A stretch of 35,285 bases of DNA from the NCBI GenBank assembly GCA_012798455.1, contig JAAZNC010000035.1, positions 1 through 35,285 on the forward strand, given 5' to 3'. Numbering within the stretch: the first letter of the stretch is position 1; the number at the start of each line of letters is the position of its first letter. The position numbers and the translations under genes are program-made. This DNA is from Chloroflexota bacterium (GTDB lineage Bacteria > Chloroflexota > Anaerolineae > Anaerolineales > Anaerolineaceae). Below are positions 32,890 through 35,285 of the stretch, in pieces. Under the pieces are notes generated by a model. That model saw only the letters and a program-made list of their open reading frames with translations. It searched no databases and had not been told where the DNA came from.

Positions 32890-32909
32890 TTGCGCAAATG
32901 TTTGCGCAA
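32890..32909. promoter_or_regulatory. LacI-type palindromic operator
   Basis: TTGCGCAAA (32890-32898) and TTTGCGCAA (32901-32909) are exact reverse complements around TG, a 20-bp even palindrome of the size and symmetry bound by LacI/RbsR regulators. It ends two bases before the -10 boxes, so binding would block transcription of the regulator and ribokinase genes. Confidence 0.75.
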
Positions 32910-32911
32910 AA

Positions 32912-32922
32912 TATAATATAAT
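32912..32922 (+). promoter_or_regulatory. Overlapping -10 boxes of the lacI-type gene
   Basis: Two TATAAT hexamers overlap by one base (32912-32917 and 32917-32922). The second is six bases before the ATG, giving a leaderless mRNA; the first, with TTGCGC (32890-32895) as -35 at 16 bases, would leave about five bases of leader. No Shine-Dalgarno sequence is present either way. Confidence 0.6.
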
Positions 32923-32928
32923 AAAGAC

Positions 32929-33954
32929 ATGGCAAATATAAATGATGTTGCAGAACGGGCAAATGTTTCGATCACTACGGTATCCCATGTAATTAACCAG
33001 ACCCGCTATGTGAGTGATGATCTAACTGAACGTGTTAGAAAAGCGATGGAAGAACTGGATTATCATCCAAACTCACTGGCGCGTGGTTTGCGAAGTGGTA
33101 AAACGAAAACGATTGGTTTGGTGATTCCGGATATTTCCAACCAGTTTTTTGCAGAGATATCAAGAAAGATTGAAGATAAGGGTTATGAGAATGGCTACAG
33201 CGTCATTCTTTGTAATACGGATGATGACCCGTATAAGGAAAAAAATTATATCGATGTGTTGTTAGCAAAAAAAGTTGAAGGTATCATATTTATTTCCGCA
33301 GGAGTGGAATCGAACTACCTTGAAAAAACAATTGAGTTCAATATCCCAATTGTTGTGGTGGATCGCGACATCAAAGAAAATGATTACGACATTGTATTGG
33401 TTGACAATAGCGTCGGAGGATTTGATGCCACTAGATATTTGATCGAGTTGGGACATCGACGTATTGCATGTATTGCTGGACCTTCGCCGATAACACCCAG
33501 TGCCCAGCGCGTAGCTGGCTATAAACAGGCGCTTCAAGAAGCAGGTATCCAGATTGATACGAACCTGATTATTCCGGGAGATTTCCATTACGAAAGCGGC
33601 GATAGAGCCATGAGAGCATTGTTGGCGTTGCCACAACCACCAACGGCTGTGTTTGCTTGTAATGATATGATGGCATTGGGGGCGTTTCAGGCTGTGAATA
33701 ATCAGGGCATGAAAATCCCTGAAGATATCTCAGTTATTGGTTTTGATAATATTCCTTTCTCACAAACGGTGTATCCTATGCTGACCACCATGGCACAACC
33801 GATTCATGAAATGGCAGATTTGGTTGTTGACCTGCTCGTTGATAAAATAAAGTTTCATCGGCAGCGGGTAAGAACGAATGAAAGAGAATTAAATTATAAA
33901 AGGATTGTTCTAGAAACAAAATTAATAAAAAGGAATTCATGCAGAGCGATATGA
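32929..33954 (+). CDS. LacI-family transcriptional regulator (RbsR-like)
   Basis: A 341-residue repressor. The N-terminal helix-turn-helix and hinge (NINDVAERANVSITTVSHVINQ, YHPNSLARGLRSGKTKTIGLVIPDISN) are followed by the sugar-binding core (about 60-330; VVVDRDI, GHRRIACIAGP, PTAVFACNDMMALGAFQ, VIGFDNIPFSQTVYPMLTT). It is the usual length. Pairing with ribokinase suggests ribose as inducer. The stop overlaps an ATG of the next gene (ATGA at 33951-33954), and the chosen ribokinase start lies 16 bases inside. The adjacent palindrome is the probable self-operator and might also act on amn. Confidence 0.9.
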   Translation: MANINDVAERANVSITTVSHVINQTRYVSDDLTERVRKAMEELDYHPNSLARGLRSGKTKTIGLVIPDISNQFFAEISRKIEDKGYENGYSVILCNTDDDPYKEKNYIDVLLAKKVEGIIFISAGVESNYLEKTIEFNIPIVVVDRDIKENDYDIVLVDNSVGGFDATRYLIELGHRRIACIAGPSPITPSAQRVAGYKQALQEAGIQIDTNLIIPGDFHYESGDRAMRALLALPQPPTAVFACNDMMALGAFQAVNNQGMKIPEDISVIGFDNIPFSQTVYPMLTTMAQPIHEMADLVVDLLVDKIKFHRQRVRTNERELNYKRIVLETKLIKRNSCRAI

Positions 33955-34886
33955 AAAAGAAAATTGTTGTTTTAGGTAGTATCAACATGGATCTGGTGGT
34001 TCGTACTGATCGTGCGCCGGAAGGTGGAGAAACATTGACCGGTTCAAGTTTTCAGACAATCCCAGGAGGAAAAGGAGCAAACCAGGCAGTAGCAATCGCG
34101 CGTCAGGGGGGCGAAGTGGTTATGGTTGGCAGAGTAGGCAATGATGCATTTGGAAATGAATTGGTGGCAAAGCTAAAAGAAAATAAAGTGAATGTTGATC
34201 AAGTAAAATATGATGATACCTGTTCAACAGGCGTTGCTATGATCGTTGTGGAAAAAACTGGGCAAAATCGAATTATTGTTGTGGCTGGCGCAAATGGAAG
34301 AGTTATCAATACCGATGTCAATGAAGCCAGAACTTTATTTAGCCAGAGCGAATTTCTTGTTGTACAACTGGAAACACCATTGTCAACTGTTGCATATGCT
34401 CTGAATGCAGCCAAAGCCGAGCATGTTCGAACGGTGTTCAATGCAGCACCAGCACCAAGCAAGCCCCTTGATGATGCAATGCTTAAACAAATTGATTACC
34501 TGTTGGTTAATGAAACCGAAGCAGAAACCATTGCCGACAAAGCTGTAGAAAATATTGAATCAGCTTTAGAGGTAGCACAAAATTTACAAAGGAAAACAAA
34601 GGGAAATATTGTCCTTACGCTCGGCGAGAAAGGGTCAGTGGTTGCAGATGGTACTTCGGTCTGGCATACACCAGCATTCAAAATAGAAGTAGTAGACACA
34701 ACCGCGGCAGGGGATGCATTTACGGGAGGGTTGGTTAATTCTTTGCAGAAAGGTATGTCGTTAAAAGATGCTGTTATCCATGCGAGTGCAGCTGGTGCAT
34801 TGGCAGCCTGTAAATTTGGAGCACAACCATCATTGCCCACTGGGGATGAGATCAAAGAGTTTCTCGCTTCCCGGAATATTTGTTAA
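33939..34886 (+). CDS. rbsK: Ribokinase
   Basis: A 315-residue PfkB-family sugar kinase, phosphorylating D-ribose at O5 with ATP in the cytosol. The signatures are GGKGANQA (43-50; sugar and dimer lid) and DTTAAGDAF (253-261) with catalytic base Asp259; NMD near the N-terminus (16-18) contacts ribose. Start ATG 33939 has AAAGGA four bases upstream; the ATG at 33951 would make an ATGA overlap with the regulator stop and gives the shortest conserved N-terminus, so it cannot be excluded. It is co-transcribed with the lacI-type gene. No ribose transporter is in the window; it may lie beyond the right edge. Confidence 0.9.
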   Translation: MQSDMKKKIVVLGSINMDLVVRTDRAPEGGETLTGSSFQTIPGGKGANQAVAIARQGGEVVMVGRVGNDAFGNELVAKLKENKVNVDQVKYDDTCSTGVAMIVVEKTGQNRIIVVAGANGRVINTDVNEARTLFSQSEFLVVQLETPLSTVAYALNAAKAEHVRTVFNAAPAPSKPLDDAMLKQIDYLLVNETEAETIADKAVENIESALEVAQNLQRKTKGNIVLTLGEKGSVVADGTSVWHTPAFKIEVVDTTAAGDAFTGGLVNSLQKGMSLKDAVIHASAAGALAACKFGAQPSLPTGDEIKEFLASRNIC

Positions 34887-35285
34887 TAGAAAAATGATTG
34901 ATGCGTGGGTATATAGAGAAAAATTATTGGTACCGAGGTGAATTTTTTAGAGGTAATTCTTTAATGGTGAGAAATCTCTTAGAATACTATCAACTTTACT
35001 CTCACACATGTGAAAATATAGGTGCTCACCCCATAATTTGAGGTTTCAAGAAGGCGGTATTGCTCAGAGGCTGTGGAAAAATGGAGGAAATTTGGAGAAA
35101 AGTGGAGAGAATGAAGATTTTTCAACGCAAAACCCTCTATCTGGATGGTATCTGGCAGATCACACCCTGACCGTTTTTATACTCTTTGCTTCTATTCGAG
35201 TCATTATCGATCACCAGGCACACTACACCCTAGGCAATAATAGGAGCAGGGTTTCTCAGATTGACTCCATATAACAGCTTGACCA
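34887..35285. other. Non-coding right end of the window
   Basis: No recognised gene in about 400 bases. Three near-copies of a 10-11 base unit of the form TGGAGRAAA lie at 35079-35110. They lead to an ATG at 35111 whose frame ends after 19 codons; the string LDGIWQITP in it faintly recalls the start of GH2 enzymes but is too short to call. No clear terminator for ribokinase is seen. Confidence 0.3.

Larger units (their letters stand above)
32628..32928. other. Divergent control region between amn and the lacI-type gene
   Basis: About 300 bases, AT-rich, no credible gene; a minus-strand open frame crossing it lacks a ribosome site and protein-like composition. The operator and promoter for the lacI-type gene lie at its right end. 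No clear promoter for amn stands out. Confidence 0.5.

Noticed and set aside
32652-32975. Minus-strand frame of 107 codons between amn and the lacI-type gene
   Set aside because: It crosses the operator and the regulator start, lacks a ribosome site and shows no protein-like pattern.

Overview
The window (about 47% GC by eye, no rRNA or tRNA seen) looks like bacterial chromosome, most likely an anaerobic, sugar-fermenting member of the Chloroflexota (class Anaerolineae or a relative). This placement is an inference. It rests on the gene mix: GPH-family symporters, a very large GH13 protein beside a GH57 enzyme, PadR plus HAAS-type membrane protein, secreted LVIVD/beta-helix proteins, and promoters placed so that some mRNAs would be leaderless. 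No database search was possible, so all family names come from reading motifs.

Layout. (1) 32-12192 is a carbohydrate or cyclitol catabolic locus. A CoA-acylating aldehyde dehydrogenase (MmsA/IolA type) runs leftwards. A tight rightward operon diverges from it: IclR regulator, IolD-type ThDP hydrolase, split transketolase (two subunits), RpiB-fold isomerase, GPH symporter, Gfo/Idh oxidoreductase, GxGYxYP protein, second GPH symporter. A consensus promoter with a perfect 12-bp-arm palindrome over its start point lies between the divergent genes, and an intrinsic terminator-like hairpin sits inside the operon. (2) 12226-14297 holds a decayed minus-strand membrane-protein gene, then a PadR regulator and a HAAS-type membrane protein. 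(3) 14414-14911 is a small ParB-like protein. (4) 15048-19906 has convergent GH13 and GH57 genes, probably for alpha-glucan or glycogen metabolism, overlapping tail to tail. (5) 20038-26677 (minus) has a secreted 1233-residue protein with 13 LVIVD-type repeats and a beta-helix, an SDR oxidoreductase and an ABC exporter. (6) 26901-31200 (plus) has an Ntn-hydrolase lipoprotein, a structured leader with a built-in terminator (possible Moco-family riboswitch) ahead of a SUOX-like lipoprotein, a creatininase-family enzyme, a small Cys/His membrane protein and a polytopic membrane protein. (7) 31854-34886 has an AMP nucleosidase divergent from a LacI regulator-ribokinase pair with a perfect palindromic operator.

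How the genes may work together. In region 1, IolD and MmsA/IolA are the ring-opening and final steps of myo-inositol breakdown, but IolB, IolC, IolE and IolJ are absent. A split transketolase and an RpiB-like isomerase stand in their place, so the substrate and route are open. In region 7, AMP nucleosidase and ribokinase both yield ribose 5-phosphate. In region 6, the leader RNA and the SUOX-like lipoprotein both point to molybdenum or tungsten cofactor, which is a testable link.

The best candidates for something undescribed are the hybrid inositol/transketolase operon, the attenuator leader with its SUOX-like lipoprotein, and the recurring TATAAT-N6-ATG start architecture.
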